Assembly: GCA_012837395.1 (NCBI GenBank)
Contig: DURF01000178.1
Coordinates: 1-7,119, forward strand
Origin: Acholeplasma sp.
Lineage (GTDB): Bacteria > Bacillota_I > Bacilli_A > Acholeplasmatales > Acholeplasmataceae
DNA length: 7,119 bases
Direction: 5' to 3'
Within the stretch, counting starts at the first letter, position 1, and each line of letters starts with the position of its first letter. Below, piece by piece: positions 7,103 through 7,119 of this stretch. The notes under the pieces were generated by a model, which saw only the letters and a list, made by a program, of their open reading frames with translations, ran no database searches and had not been told where the DNA came from. The translations under genes and the position numbers were made by a program.

Positions 7103-7119
7103 GTTTAGTAAATATAAAC

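Noticed and set aside
7103..7119. Short inverted repeat GTTTA...TAAAC after deoB
   Set aside because: A 5-bp AT-rich stem without a T-run at the window edge is not enough to call a terminator.

Overview
The window is a stretch of strongly AT-rich bacterial chromosome, apparently from a low-GC Firmicute/Mollicute-type organism. Every Trp is encoded by TGG, no reading frame contains an in-frame TGA, and one gene (the hemW-like one) ends in TGA. TGA is therefore a stop here, which argues against Mycoplasma/Spiroplasma (code 4). It fits an Acholeplasma-like or other standard-code Mollicute relative, or a small AT-rich Firmicute. The exact genus cannot be named from this sequence. Shine-Dalgarno sites and rho-independent terminators are clear and of Firmicute style.

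Layout. (1) Positions 1-919: the 3' part of a CBS-domain membrane protein of the HlyC/CorC (CNNM-type) family, whose membrane domain begins outside the window. (2) 920-1017: two back-to-back terminators closing convergent genes. (3) 1018-1875, minus strand: a lipoprotein with two tandem FMN_bind-like domains, resembling PplA-type flavinylated lipoproteins. Its two repeats share a nearly identical 125-bp core. (4) 1876-2021: a divergent control region with the lepA promoter and a possible catabolite-type operator. (5) 2022-3845: lepA (EF4), followed by a strong terminator. (6) 3895-3948: a promoter, then a tight three-gene plus-strand unit: a hemW-like gene (3949-5025), xerD (5022-5921, 4-bp overlap) and deoB (5924-7102, 2-bp gap).

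Gene order matches two Firmicute neighbourhoods, lepA-hemW and xerD(ripX)-deoB(drm), here placed side by side. Most genes are housekeeping: translation fidelity, chromosome dimer resolution and pentose-phosphate salvage.

The most unusual observation is the hemW-like protein. It keeps the family's overall layout and the HNxxYW signature but has lost all three cysteines of the radical-SAM CxxxCxxC motif, and contains no cysteine anywhere in 358 residues. It looks like an intact, still translated descendant of HemW that cannot carry the usual [4Fe-4S] cluster. The second point of interest is the two-domain lipoprotein, for its possible link to flavin-based extracellular electron transfer and its patchwork repeat history.
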